A stretch of DNA of 64,000 nt from Papio anubis (GCF_008728515.1 NC_044976.1:32201376-32265375), one strand, 5' to 3'. Numbered from the stretch's first letter, positions 32,147 to 42,885 are shown. Notes: generated by a model not told the origin, from the letters alone. Numbers and translations are program-made.

Positions 32147-35100
32147 ATGACAGGATCAAGTTCACACATAACAATTTTAACCTTAAATGTAAATAGACTA
32201 ATGGTCCAATTAAAAGACACAGACTGGCAAATTGGATAAAGAGTCAATATCCATCATTGTGCTGTATTCAGGAGACCCATCTCACATGCAGAGACACATA
32301 TAGGCTCAAAATAAAAGGATGGAGGAAGATCTACCAAGCAAACGGAAAACAAAAAAAAGGCAGGGGTTGCAATCCTAGACCCTAGTCTCTGATTAAACAG
32401 ACTTTAAACCAACAAAGATCAAAAGAGACAAAGAAGGCCATTACATAATGGTAAAGGGATCAATTCACCAAGAAGAGCTAACTATCCTAAATATATATGC
32501 ACCCAATACAGGAGCACCCAGATTCATAAAGCAAGTCCTTAGAGACTTACAAAGAGACTTAGACTCCCATACCATAATAATGGGAGACTTTAACACCCCA
32601 CTGTCAACATTACACAGATCAATGAGACAGTAAATTAACAAGGATACCCAGGAATTGAACTCAGCTCTGCACCAAGCGGACCTAATAAACATCTACAGAA
32701 CTCTCCACTCCAACTCAACAGAATATACATTCTTCTCTGCACCACATCCCACTAATTCCAAAATTGACCACATACTTCGAAGTAAAACACTCCTCAGCAA
32801 ATGTAAAAGAACATAAATAATAACAAACTGTCTCTCAGACCACAGGGCAATCAAACTAGAACTCGGGACTAAGAAACCCAATCAAAACCGCTCAACTATG
32901 TGGAAACTGAACAACCTGCTCCTGAATGACTACTGGGTACATAACGAAATAAAGGCAGAAATAAAGATGTTCTTTGAAACCAATGAGAACAAAGATACAA
33001 CATACCAGAATCTCTGGGACACATTTAAAGCAGTATGTAGAGGGAAATTTATAGCAAATGCCCACAACAGAAAGCAGGAAAGACCTAAAATTGACACCCT
33101 AACATCACAATTAAAAGAACTAGAGAAGCAAGAGCAAACACATTCAAAAGCTAGCTAAGATCAGAGCAGAACTGAAGGAGATAGAGACACAAAAAACCCT
33201 TCAAAAAATCAATGAATCCAGGAGCTGGTTTTTTGAAGAGATCAACAGAATTGATAGACTGGTAGCAAGACTAATAAAGAAGAAAAGAGAGAAGAATCAA
33301 ACAGATGCAATAAAAAATGATAAAGGGGACATCACCACCGACCCCGCAGAAATACAAACTACCATCAGAGAATACTATAAACACCTCTACGCAAATAAAC
33401 TAGAAAATCTAGAAGAAATGGATAAATTCCTGGACACATACACTCTCCCAAGACTAAACCAGGAAGAAGTTGAATCCCTGAATAGACCAATAGCAGGCTC
33501 TGAAATTAATAGCCTACCAACCAAAAAGAGTCCAGGACCAGATGGAATCATAGCCAAATCCTACCAGAGGTATAAGGAGGAGCTGGTACCATTCCTTCTG
33601 AAACTATTCCAATCAATAGAAAAAGAGGGAATCCTCCCTAACTTATTTTATGAGGCCAACATCATCCTGATACCAAAGGCTGGCAGAGACACAACAAAAA
33701 AAGAGAAGTTTAGACCAATATCCCTGATGAACATCACCGCAAAAATCCTCAATAAAATACTGGCAAACTGAATCCAGCAGCACATCAAAAAGCTGATCCA
33801 CCATGATCAAGTGGGCTTCATCCCTGGGATGCAAGGCTGGTTCAACATATGCAAATCAATAAACGTAATTGAGCATATAAAGAGAACCAAAGACAAAAAC
33901 CACATGATTATCTCAATAGATGCAGAAAAGGCCTTTGACAAAATTCAACAGCCCTTCATGCTAAAAACTCTCAATAAATTCGGTATTGATGGAATGTATC
34001 TCAAAATAATAAAAGCTATTTATGACAGACCCACAGCCAATATCATACTGAATGGGCAAAAACTGGAAGCATTCCCTTTGAAAACTGGCACAAGACAGGG
34101 ATGTCCTTCCTCACCACTCCTATTCAACATAGCGTTGGAAGTTCTGGCCAGGGCAATCAGGCAAGAGAAAGAAATAAAGGGTATTCAATTAGGAAAAGAA
34201 GAAGTCAAACTGTCCCTGTTTGCAGATGACATGATTGTATATTTAGAAAACCCCATCATCTCAGCCCCAAATCTCCTTAAGCTGATAAGCAACTTCACCA
34301 AAGTCTCAGGATACAAAATTAATGTGCGAAAATCACAAGCATTCTTATACAACAATAACAGACTAACAGAGAGCCAAATCATGAGTGAAGTCCCATTCAC
34401 AATTGCTTCAAAGAGAATAAAATACCTAGGAATCCAACTTACAAGGGATGTGAAGGACCTCTTCAAGGAGAACTACAAACCACTGCTCAGTGAAATAAAA
34501 GAGGACACAAACAAATGGAAGAACATACCATGCTCACGGATAGGAAGAATCAATATCATGAAAATGGCCATACTGCCCAAGGTAATTTATAGATTCAATG
34601 CCATCCCCATTAAGCTACCAATGACTTTCTTCACAGAATTAGAAAAAACTGCCTTAAAGTTCATATGGAACCAAAAAAGAGCCCACATTGCCAAGACAAT
34701 CCTGAGCCAAAAGAACAAAGCTGGAGGCATCATGCTACCTGACTTCAAACTATACTACAAGGCTACAGTAACCAAAACAGCATGGTACTGGTACCAAAAC
34801 AGAGATATAGACCAATGGAACAGAACAGAGCCCTCAGAAATAATACCACACATCTACAGCCATCTGATCTTTGACAAACCTGACAAAAACAAGAAATGGG
34901 GAAAAGATTCCCTATTTAATAAATGGTGCTGGGAAAATTGGCTAGCCATGAGTAGAAAGCTGAAACTGGATCCTTTCCTTACTCCTTATACAGAAAATTA
35001 ATTAAAGATGGATTAGAGACTTAAATGTTAGACCTAAAACCATAAAAACCCTAGAAGAAAACCTAGGTAATACCATTCAGGACAGAGGCATGGGCAAGGA

Positions 35101-35931
35101 CTTCATGTCTAAAACACCAAAAGCAACGGCAACAAAAGCCAAAACTGACAAATGGGATCTAATTAAACTAAAGAGTTTCTGAACAGCAAAAGAAACTACT
35201 ACCATCAGAGTGAACAGGCAACCTACAGAATGGGAGAAAATTTTTGCAATCTACTCATGTGACAAAGGGCTAATATCCAGAATCTACAAAGAACTCAAAC
35301 AAATTTACAATAAAAAACAACCCCATCAAAAAGTGGGCAAAGGATTTGAACAGACACTTCTCAAAAGAAGACATTTATAAAGCCAACAGACACATGAAAA
35401 AATGCTCATCATCACTCGCCATCAGGGAAATGCACATCAAAACCACAATGAGATACCATCTCACACCAGTTAGAATGGCAATCATTAAAAAGTCAGGAAA
35501 CAGGTGCTGGAGAGGATGTGGAGAAATAGGAACACTTTTACACTGTTGGTGGGACTGTAAACTAGTTCAACCATTATGGAAAACAGTATGGCGATTCCTC
35601 AAGGATCTAGAACTAGAAATACCATTTGACCCACCCATCCCATTACTGAGTATATACCCAAAGGATTATAAATCATGCTGCTATAAAGACACAGGCACAC
35701 ATGTTTATTGCGGCACCATTCACAATAGCAAAGACTTGGAATCAACCCAAATGTCCATGGATTAAGAAAATGTGGTACATAAACACCATGGAATACTATG
35801 TAGCCATAAAAAAGGATGAGTTCGTGTCCTTCGTAGATACATGGATGCAGCTGGAAACCATCATTCTCAGCAAACTATCACAAGAACAGAAAACCAAACA
35901 CCACATGTTCTCACTCATAGGTGGGAATTGA
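32147..35931 (+). pseudogene. L1 ORF2 (endonuclease / reverse transcriptase), broken
   Basis: ORF2 encodes the enzyme that nicks DNA and copies L1 RNA at the nick. The ATG is at 32147 in the expected place after ORF1. Frames change at least five times. Visible pieces are an apurinic-type endonuclease stretch (32448-32633, with the Gly-Asp-Phe-Asn motif), a linker piece (32898-33158), reverse transcriptase (33418-33771 and 33811-35001) with the catalytic Phe-Ala-Asp-Asp at 34219-34230, and a C-terminal piece (35346-35765) with the Cys-x3-Cys-x7-His-x4-Cys motif (its residues 54, 58, 66 and 71). The last piece (35701-35931) ends at the usual ORF2 stop. Nonfunctional. Confidence 0.93.
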
Positions 35932-36156
35932 ACAATGAGATCGTTTGGACATAGGAAGGAGAACATCACACATTGAGGCCTGCTGTGGGGAGGGGGGAGG
36001 GATAGCATTAGGAGATACACCTAATGTAAATGATGAGTTAAGGGGTGCAGCACACCAACATGGCACATTTATACATATGTAACAAACCTGCATGTTGTGC
36101 ACATGTACCCTAGAACTTAAAAGTATAATAAAAAATAAAAATTAAAAATAAATAAA
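35932..36156 (+). terminator. L1 3' UTR and poly(A) signals
   Basis: Contains the G-rich stretch typical of L1PA 3' UTRs ('gtggggaggggggaggg' at 35984-36000), which can form a quadruplex, and ends with several overlapping AATAAA-type signals at 36126-36156. The signal is known to be weak in the family, which allows read-through. Confidence 0.85.
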
Positions 36157-36176
36157 TACAGCAATAAAAAAAAAAA
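36157..36176 (+). other. Non-L1 9-mer followed by a second A-tail
   Basis: After the L1 A-rich end comes TACAGCAAT (36157-36165), then 11 A's. The same 9-mer lies just before the L1 start at 30002-30010. See findings: it may be a mini-transduction. Confidence 0.8.
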
Positions 36177-36182
36177 GCCAAA
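36173..36182. repeat. Target-site duplication, 3' copy, of the L1PA
   Basis: Exact match to 29992-30001. The L2 continues directly after it. Confidence 0.75.
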
Positions 36183-36720
36183 GTCTTCGTAATGGTCTAA
36201 AGTCCCTGGGGAATCCTCTGCTGCCACTACCTGTTCCCACTCCATCACCCCCCTCCTTATCACCAACTACCTCCCCCTGCTCACTCACTATAACCATAAC
36301 TGCCACTTGCTGTTCCTAAAACACACCAAGCAAGTTCTGCCTCAGGGCCTTTACACCTGCTCTTCTCTCAGTTTCCTCCACCTACCTCATCTCTTCCCCC
36401 AGATGTGTATGGCTTGTTCCTTCATCTTCTGCAGGTTTTTGTTCACATATCCTTTACACAGAGGCTTTGATGACTACTCTATTTAAAATTGCAACCCTCC
36501 TCCCCTCCTGTCCCATTTCCTGATTCCTGATTCCCCTTGTCCTGCATTTCTCCTAACACTTACCATAATCTGACTTCCTATATATTTGATCACTCCTTAT
36601 TTATTAAGTCTACCTTTTCCCACCAGTGTGTGAATTCCACGAGAGCAGGGATTTCTATCCATTTAGTTCACTTATCTAACCCTAGCATTGAGAACAGTGC
36701 CAGATATACCATAGGAGGTA
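36177..36720 (+). mobile_element. L2 LINE, downstream half with 3' end
   Basis: Continues the L2 of 29780-29991: 'ccaaagtcttcgtaatggtc', 'ctcagggcctttacacctg', and the terminal 'cacgagagcagggatttc' and 'gaacagtgccagatatacc'. One of the longer L2 copies in the window. Confidence 0.85.
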
Positions 36721-37251
36721 ATTAATTTTATTATTATTGAACACAGTTACAATGCAAAATAGTAAGTGCAGTGATAAGGATGCATCCAGGGAATCTGATG
36801 CACCAGTCTGAGTTGATCTAAAAAGATAAATTGTTAGCCAATCATCCAAAGGGCATGGAGGTCTGTGGTAGGATACTGAGGTCATCTTAAACAAAGAGGA
36901 TGGTACAAGCAGAGGAAAGACAAAACACAACTTTACATGTAATTTATAGAATCATTCCCCAACTAATGACAGGAGAACAAATGGATACAAACAGATGTTC
37001 CTCCTCCACTTGTTTGCCATGACTACTTAATTACCAGGCTCCCCATGAGAGGGGATTTTTCTGGAGGCTGCCCAACCTTCTAGCAGATGCAGACTTCATT
37101 TACTTCCACAGAAGCCTGAAAACCCCTGAGCCAGCTTGGTCTTCCATGACAGAGACTGAAGCATCCAACACCATGTGTCAGGAGGTTGGCAAGGATGGAA
37201 ATGGGGAAGGAAGCTTTGAGGAAGAGAGGTCATCATGTTCCAGAAGCCTGC
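36721..37251. other. No supported feature
   Basis: Unassigned. Possibly more old LINE sequence at 36740-36920, too decayed to name. Confidence 0.4.
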
Positions 37252-37344
37252 CTCCCACTTCATGGCCAACGCCTTCTGGCGGTGGCTGTGCAGCAGCTGA
37301 TAATAATGATGATGTTTGTTATTAACCCGTGCACAGGTGCTACC
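37252..37344 (+). repeat. Left arm of a 93-bp inverted repeat
   Basis: Reverse complement of 37884-37976 with 9 mismatches and no gap by eye (about 90% identity). The arms enclose 539 bp. No terminal signature of a known transposon was recognised, so this may be either a local inverted duplication or a foldback-type element. Confidence 0.9.
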
Positions 37345-37883
37345 TTCCATATCTACCTCCCCTAAATCAGGCTTAGTGACATCACCCATTTAGGAATGGA
37401 AACTGCTCTCTGTCAAGGCAGTCCTTAAAGTTCGGACCACTCCAGGAGGTTTGATGGAACAGCTGAGATTTACCCAGGCCCTCAGATGGTGCCAGGCTAG
37501 GACTGGCATCTTCTGGAAGATCTCTGCATTTTTTGTTCCTCGTGTATCAGAGAGACACAGACAACAACAATTGTAAAAATATCAGTGAATGGCCAGCAGA
37601 TTCTCCATCCTGAGGGCTTTGTGCCCACCTACCCCCTTAAACAGCTGCTGGGGCCAACCTGGGGAGGGAGCAGGTGGAGCCTCTGAGAATTCTAAGAAGG
37701 CTCAAGATGCTGAACATGCCTGCAAGAGGATGGAGAAGACAGGCAGAGAGAATAGGAGTCCTCTCCTTACCTGCTCTGTACCACAATGCACTTCCTGTTG
37801 GCCGCCAGAGCCGGTTTTGAGCACTGCACCTGGTTTGAAAGATTACGTCTCCATTTAAAGACAGCACTTTACAGAGTGCTACA
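37345..37883. other. Spacer of the inverted repeat
   Basis: Unassigned sequence with no gene seen. A small perfect hairpin, 'agcact' to 'agtgct' (37863-37880), lies beside the right arm. Confidence 0.4.
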
Positions 37884-37976
37884 GGCAGCACCTGTGCACA
37901 CGTTAATACCAAACATCAACATTATTATCAGCTGCTGCACAGCCACCACCAGAAGGTGTTCGCCATGAAATGGGAG
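37884..37976 (-). repeat. Right arm of a 93-bp inverted repeat
   Basis: Partner of 37252-37344. The best-matched core is the 'cagctgctgcacagccacc' segment. Confidence 0.9.
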
Positions 37977-38937
37977 AATATCAGGCCCTGTCTTTGTGAA
38001 CTAGATAGAAATGCTTGTTGGCCCACTTGGAGGGCAGGGTCAGGCACCAGGACACCATGCCCGTTGTTTCCAATACTCCAGGGAACCAGGATAAACAGGA
38101 GCTTCCAGAACCATGGTCCCCAGAACCATGGTTCCTTCTCCAGAAGGAACTGTGGAGAGACACTTCTCAGCAAGAGGGGTTCCGGGGGTTTTGCTCAGGC
38201 TAGGATTGCAGGGTATGCTGAGCCCACAGCTGTGCAGTGTGAAACGTGATTACCCAAGCCCAGGTCACAGGTTGTGAACAGTGGAGGGTCAACCTGAATT
38301 ATATCCAAACCATTGATATTTGCAGCTAATAGTAAAGAGGCTTTGCCTGTGGGCCTCATCTGTAAATAAGAGAGGGAGGAGCCACAGGGGCAGTAAGAGA
38401 GCTTTGTCACTGGAGAGTTTTTGCAGGTGGTTCAGGGACTTTCTCAGGCCCTGCTTCCCAGCGTCTGATGTGAACCTGTAACTCTGCTTCAGCTTCTAGG
38501 ATTTTTCAGGGTCACTATGTTGCACATCTTTCAGGAGCATCGTTCATATTACGGTAGATGACCCTGGATTCTGAACTGTTGACTTATCCCTGAATTCTGC
38601 TTTTCTGCCTGGACCCTTAGGATAATTTTCAGCTGGAATTTGGAACTGGGTTTTGCTCCCCCAACCCCAGATGCCATCTTTTAAATCCCTTTTAGTGACA
38701 CACTCTGTAAAACAGGGACTTGCTCACCCGTAAGATCCAATCCAAGTGTATCGAGAGTGAGGTGCCACAAAAGAAGACACAAAACCCTGAAGACAGTGGC
38801 GAGATTTAAGGGACTGACATGTGAAAACAATTGAGGTATCACTTCCCAATCAGGTTCCATTGATTGCACCTCGTCATACTCTGCCAGTTGCTCTGCTTTA
38901 TTTTTCTCATAACATTTACCACTACCTGAACGGCTTA
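37977..38937. other. No supported feature; short palindromes
   Basis: Unassigned. At 38106-38150 there are repeated 'cagaaccatgg' units, the 12-bp palindrome GAACCATGGTTC, and a small CCTTCT/AGAAGG hairpin. No gene recognised. Confidence 0.4.
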
Positions 38938-39320
38938 TGTAACGGACTCAGTGCTTGTGTGCTCCCAAAGTTTATATGTTGAAGCCCTGAACCTCAATGT
39001 ATTGGTATTTGGAGGTGGGATCTTTGGGAGGTAATTAGGATTAGATGAGGTCATGAGGATGGGACTTCCATCATGAGAGTAGTGCCCTTATGAGAAGGGA
39101 CACCTTTGTCTGCCTCTCTTGCCAACTCTCTCTGCAATGTGAAGATGCAGTGAGAATGCAGCCATCTGCAAGCCAGAATAAAACCTCTCACAAGAATCAT
39201 GCCATTTTGGCACCCTGAGCTTGCATTTTAGCCTCCAGGACAGTTAGAAAATAAATTTCTATTACTTAAGCCACCCAGTCTATGAGTATTTTGTGATGGC
39301 AACCCAAAGAGACCAAAACA
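38938..39320 (+). mobile_element. LTR, MaLR-type (MST/MLT1-like)
   Basis: About 383 bp, from 'tgtaacggac' to 'gaccaaaaca', so with TG...CA ends. Landmarks: 'atatgttgaagccctgaacc', 'ggtatttggaggtgggatc', 'aggtcatgaggatggg', a poly(A) signal 'aaaataaatttc' and 'taagccacccagtctatg'. It is directly followed by a sequence like a tRNA-Leu primer site, so it looks like a 5' LTR. Confidence 0.8.
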
Positions 39321-39345
39321 GATTTTGGTACCAGAAGCGGGGTTC
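39321..39345 (+). other. Primer-binding-site-like sequence
   Basis: 'ttttggtaccagaagcggg' right after the LTR end resembles the tRNA-Leu-type primer site seen in ERVL and MaLR elements. Diverged from a perfect match. Confidence 0.55.
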
Positions 39346-39350
39346 CCAAT

Positions 39351-39960
39351 ATGGTACCCTTCCCTGGGGTGATAAGCCAACTACCCTGGTGGCAGTTTGA
39401 TAACACTGGGCTGCTTCCATTGCAGAAGGGGAAGTGTTTTGTTCTTACTGTAATAGACAGTTGTTTTGGATATGAATTTGCCTTCCCGGTATGCAATGCT
39501 TCTGCCAAAACTACCATCCTTGGACTTACATAATGCCTTATCCACTGTCATGGTATTCCACACTGTGCTGCTTCTGACTAATAAACTCACTTTATAGCCA
39601 AAGAAGTGTGGCAGTGGGCTCATGCTCATGGGATTCACTGGTCCTACCATGTAAGCCCTCCATCCTGAAGCAGCTGGCTTGGTAAAAGAGTGAAATGGCC
39701 TTTTGAAGACTCAATTACAATGCCAGGTAGGTGGCAATACCTTGCAGGGCTGGGGCACGGTTCTCCAGAAGGTTGCATATGCTCTGAATCAGCATCCATA
39801 TATAGTGCTCTTTCTCCCATAGCCAGGATTCACAAGTCTAGAAATCAAGGGATGGAAATAGCAGTAGCTCCACTCACTATCATCTCTAGTGACAGACTAA
39901 CAAAATGTCTGCTTCCTGTTCTATGACCTTATGCTATGCTAGCCCAGAGGTCTTAGTTCC
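39351..39960 (+). pseudogene. ERVL-type integrase remnant
   Basis: The 61-codon frame 39351-39533 resembles the start of an ERVL integrase catalytic core, including a Trp-Gln-Phe-Asp stretch whose Asp would be the first catalytic acidic residue, and an Ala-Lys-Thr-Thr motif near its end. Downstream sequence to about 39930 continues the same region in other frames, with stops. The zinc-binding part, reverse transcriptase, protease and gag are absent. An old, dead endogenous retrovirus fragment. Confidence 0.75.
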
Positions 39961-40087
39961 AAAGGGAGGAATATGCCTCCACCAGGTGTCACAACAATGG
40001 TCCTACTGAGCTGAAAGTTAATGCTATGCTAGCCCAGAGGTCTTAGTTCCAGGTGTTACAACAATGATCCTACTGTGCTGAAAGTTA
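39931..40087 (+). repeat. Tandem duplication inside the ERVL remnant
   Basis: Unit 1 is 39931-40020 (90 bp) and unit 2 is 40021-40087 (67 bp). They match almost fully except that unit 2 lacks 23 bp after 'tcttagttcc'. The missing part is bounded by a short CCA microhomology. This breaks the reading frame. Confidence 0.9.
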
Positions 40088-40104
40088 AGACTGCTACCTG
40101 GCCA

Positions 40105-40525
40105 CTTTGTACTCCTCATACCTCTCATACCTCTGAATCAACAGGCAAAGAAAAGAGTAACTATGCTAGCCAGGGTGATTGATTGTGGCTACCGAACGGA
40201 AATGGGACTGCTACTCCACAATGGAGGTAAGGAAGAGTATGTCTGGAATAAAGAAGATCCCTTAGGGCGTCTCTTAGTATTATCATGGCCTATGATTAAG
40301 GTCAATGAAAAAATCAGAACAACTCAATCAGGGCAGGACTATTAATGGCTCAGGCACTTTAAGTTTAGGTCACCCTACGTGGGAAAGAACCATGATCAGC
40401 TGTGATGCTTGCTGAAGACAAAAGGAATACAGAATGGGTAGTGAAAGAGTTAGTTATAAATACCAGCTGTGACCACATGGCCAGTTACAGAAATAAAGAC
40501 TGTCATTGTTATGAGTATCCCTCTT
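40105..40525 (+). pseudogene. ERVL-type dUTPase remnant
   Basis: The frame 40163-40345 (60 codons) contains a Gly-Leu-Leu-Leu-His-Asn-Gly-Gly stretch and a Pro-Leu-Gly-Arg-Leu motif, which fit the dUTPase domain that ERVL elements carry at the end of pol. That domain removes dUTP so that uracil is not built into viral DNA. Further 3' sequence to about 40500 continues in other frames. Stops and frame changes make it dead. Its position after the integrase piece is as expected for ERVL. Confidence 0.65.
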
Positions 40526-40544
40526 TATTTTGTTATGAGTGTTT

Positions 40545-40650
40545 GCATGTGTATATAAGGATATATCTATTCATATATGTGTATATAAATATATATAAAT
40601 ATAAATATATAAATATATACACACATACATACATATTAAGTAATACATAT
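40545..40650 (+). repeat. (TA)-rich low-complexity tract
   Basis: Runs of TATA/ATAAATA with TG/CA edges. A chance 91-codon frame passes through it. Confidence 0.85.
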
Positions 40651-40929
40651 TTGTTTTCTTATTCCCTTTTCATATAACATAAGATATAATAACTTTATGT
40701 TATGGTATTTAAGTATTGTTATTTTTACACCATAGTATTTAAGTTGCAGGATATCAAGAAGAGTAAACATCATTTCAAGATTTTGTCTCCTCCTCTGGGT
40801 GAGGGGTTAATGCCTTTTCAATAGTATGCAGGATAGTCATATCATGTTAGGCAAAATTGTAAGTTTGTTATTGTCTTTATTTAGCAATTAAGTGTGTTTT
40901 AAGATGTATATAGTGCTGAGTTGACAAGG
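40651..40929. other. Unassigned, possibly ERVL-derived
   Basis: AT-rich sequence between the dUTPase remnant and the 3' LTR, where an env-less ERVL would have its short 3' leader. No clear match. Confidence 0.35.
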
Positions 40930-40935
40930 GGTGGA

Positions 40936-41238
40936 TTTGTGATGGTTAATATCAGATGCCAACTTTACAGGGCACAGGATGCCCAGATATTTGGTTAAAC
41001 ATTATTCTGGGTGTGTCTGTGAGGGAGGTTCTGGTTGAGATTAACATTTGAATCAGTAGACTGCCCTCACTAATGGGGGTGGGGATCATCCAATCCATTA
41101 AGGGCCGAAATAGAACAACTGTGTCTGTGTGTGTGTATACGTGTGTGTGTGTGTAAGAAAGAGAGAGAGAGTATCCTATAGGATCTATTGAGTATCCTGT
41201 AGGTTGTATTTCTCTGGAGAACCCAGACTAACACAGCT
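40936..41238 (+). mobile_element. LTR, ERVL MLT2-like, internally deleted
   Basis: Begins 'tgtgatggttaatatcagatg', followed by 'cccagatatttggttaaac', 'tgggtgtgtctgtgaggg' and 'gattaacatttgaatcagtag'. It ends 'ttctctggagaacccagact' and 'aacaca'. The middle, with the repeated GC-rich block, is missing and a TG/GA microsatellite sits at the junction. Placed as the 3' LTR of the ERVL remnant upstream. Confidence 0.75.
41122..41172 (+). repeat. (TG)n(GA)n microsatellite
   Basis: TG-rich run followed by GA-rich run inside the LTR, about 50 bp. Confidence 0.85.
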
Positions 41239-41249
41239 CATTTATATGT

Positions 41250-41420
41250 GTGTACTTGTTAATTGCCTATCTTCCTCTATCTGAATGCAAACTCCATTTA
41301 GAACAAGAAGGACTGTGTCCATCATGCTTACTCTAGTATGCTCAGTCCCTGGCTCGGTGCCTGGTGCACAGTGGATGCTCAGTAAATATACACAAGATTG
41401 AATGAATGAATGAATGAGGA
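41250..41420 (+). mobile_element. L2 LINE, 3' end
   Basis: 'ttagaacaagaaggactgtg', 'ggtgcctggtgcacagtgg' and 'tgctcagtaaatata', ending in GAATGAATGAATGAATG. Confidence 0.88.
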
Positions 41421-42589
41421 ATTGGTGGTATAAGTGTTTCGAGAAGAATTAGGTCATTGGCAGCAAACACTTTTGAGGGGCTCGATAAGAGACGACCAAG
41501 AGGGTCTGTGGATTTGGCAATGAGGACAGTGGTGGTGACCTGCTCGGGAGTAGTGTCAGTGGCAAGGCTGAAACTGGGGGACAAACGGGAAGCTGGTGAT
41601 GGGAAGGAAGCACGTGAGACAAGGAGTTTGGAGAGCTCTCTCAAGAACTGGCTTTGGAAGGAAGAGGTCAACAGCAAACTACTTTTAAACAAAAGCCTCT
41701 TTTAACCCCTAATCAGAACATGCTCATTTCTACCTCTCTCTCCTGTCTATCCCTTCCCGTGCCTTCTCTTGGGGCACACACCATCAATCATCTCTCATTA
41801 CTTTATTTTTTAATAGAATAAGCAAGTTCATGGGCATTTGTTTCAGTCTCATATTCATTCTCTTGATAGGATAATAATTGATACTGTAAATGACCTCATT
41901 AATCAGCAGGGACAATTAGAATGATGTAAGTGGAGGACAATTTGCCATGTAGCCTGTCTGGGAAAGACTGAAAGGTCACCAGATCTCGAAGTCAAAATGG
42001 GATGCTTCCATGGGTGACTGGCTCTCCTTTAGTCCACCTTCTTGGGTCCCTCCTAGCGAAGTGGACACAAGAAAACTCCAAGAAAGGTTAACATGTAATG
42101 GCACGTGTAGGTTCAATACGGGTCCATTATGATTGCGGTGCTCTACTACCCTAGAATCCCTCTTTCTCCCTTTGTTTCTTCAGCAAAACAAGTCTGCATT
42201 GCTTCAGAGTCTGAAAAGGCATATGAACATGCAACTTTAGTAGATAAATTTCTTAAAATGTGGTAAGAAACCATGCTATTTCCAGGCATCCTCTGGCAAA
42301 TCTTTTGATCAAGTTGAGTTTCTCTGCAAAGTGCATTATTATCATCTTTATTTCCTTTTGAAAAGAGTTACTGGGTGGGAAAGCAGGAAAATACAACAGA
42401 TATGGAATATACTAGCTTCAACAAGGCACTTATAAATGCACAAGAAAGGGAAAGATGAGCTAGAGTTTATCACAATAAGACCCACTGATTACTGGCTCAA
42501 CAACTCTACACAGTCGTCAACTGGGAAGAGGGCTCTAGTGGCCTGCGACAGAGCTAAATCCTTAGCCCTGCCCAACCCACCTGAATTTT
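41421..42589. other. No supported feature
   Basis: About 1.2 kb unassigned. The 41800-41960 part is AT-rich with 'cctcattaatcagcaggg' type homeodomain-like motifs and could be non-coding constrained sequence, unproved. No coding feature. Confidence 0.4.
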
Positions 42590-42885
42590 TAAATAGACTC
42601 CTAATTTTGAAATAATTTCAGATTTATAGAAAAGCTGCAAAGATGGCACAGAAAGTTCCTATATACTCTTTATCCAATTTTTCCTAAATGTCAACAGCTT
42701 AAATAACCATGGCACATTTGTCAAGACTGAGAAATTAACATAGGTATTTTACTATTCACTAAGCTGTAGACTTTATCGGATTTTGCCTGGTTTTCCACAA
42801 ATGTCCTTCTTCTCTTCCGAGATCCAATCCAGGATACTACATTGCATTTGCCCTGTAATTTTTAATATCTTGTTTGGGAACAGAG
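42590..42885. mobile_element. L1M-type 3' UTR-like repeat, tentative
   Basis: 'tttcagatttatagaaaagc' and 'catggcacatttgtcaagac' wording is common in old L1 3' regions and seen many times across mammalian genomes. Orientation and family not certain. Confidence 0.5.

Larger units (their letters stand above)
30013..36156 (+). mobile_element. Full-length L1PA-type LINE-1 (dead)
   Basis: About 6.14 kb, running from the canonical 5' end (a G-run then 'ccaagatggccgaatagga') through 5' UTR, ORF1, the inter-ORF spacer, ORF2 and a short 3' UTR ending in A-rich sequence. The ORF1 version ('gaactatgtacccagc' in place of the younger wording) and the 3' UTR point to an older primate-specific subfamily, around L1PA5-L1PA8. 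Both ORFs carry stops and frameshifts, so it cannot move by itself. It sits inside an L2 copy. Confidence 0.95.

Noticed and set aside
33811..35001. 396-codon open frame with a reverse-transcriptase active site, as a possible working gene
   Set aside because: It is the middle of L1 ORF2. Upstream and downstream parts lie in other frames, so no full enzyme can be made.
39351..40345. Integrase/dUTPase pieces as a possible domesticated host gene
   Set aside because: Frames are short, broken by stops and by a tandem duplication, and most of the pol gene is missing.
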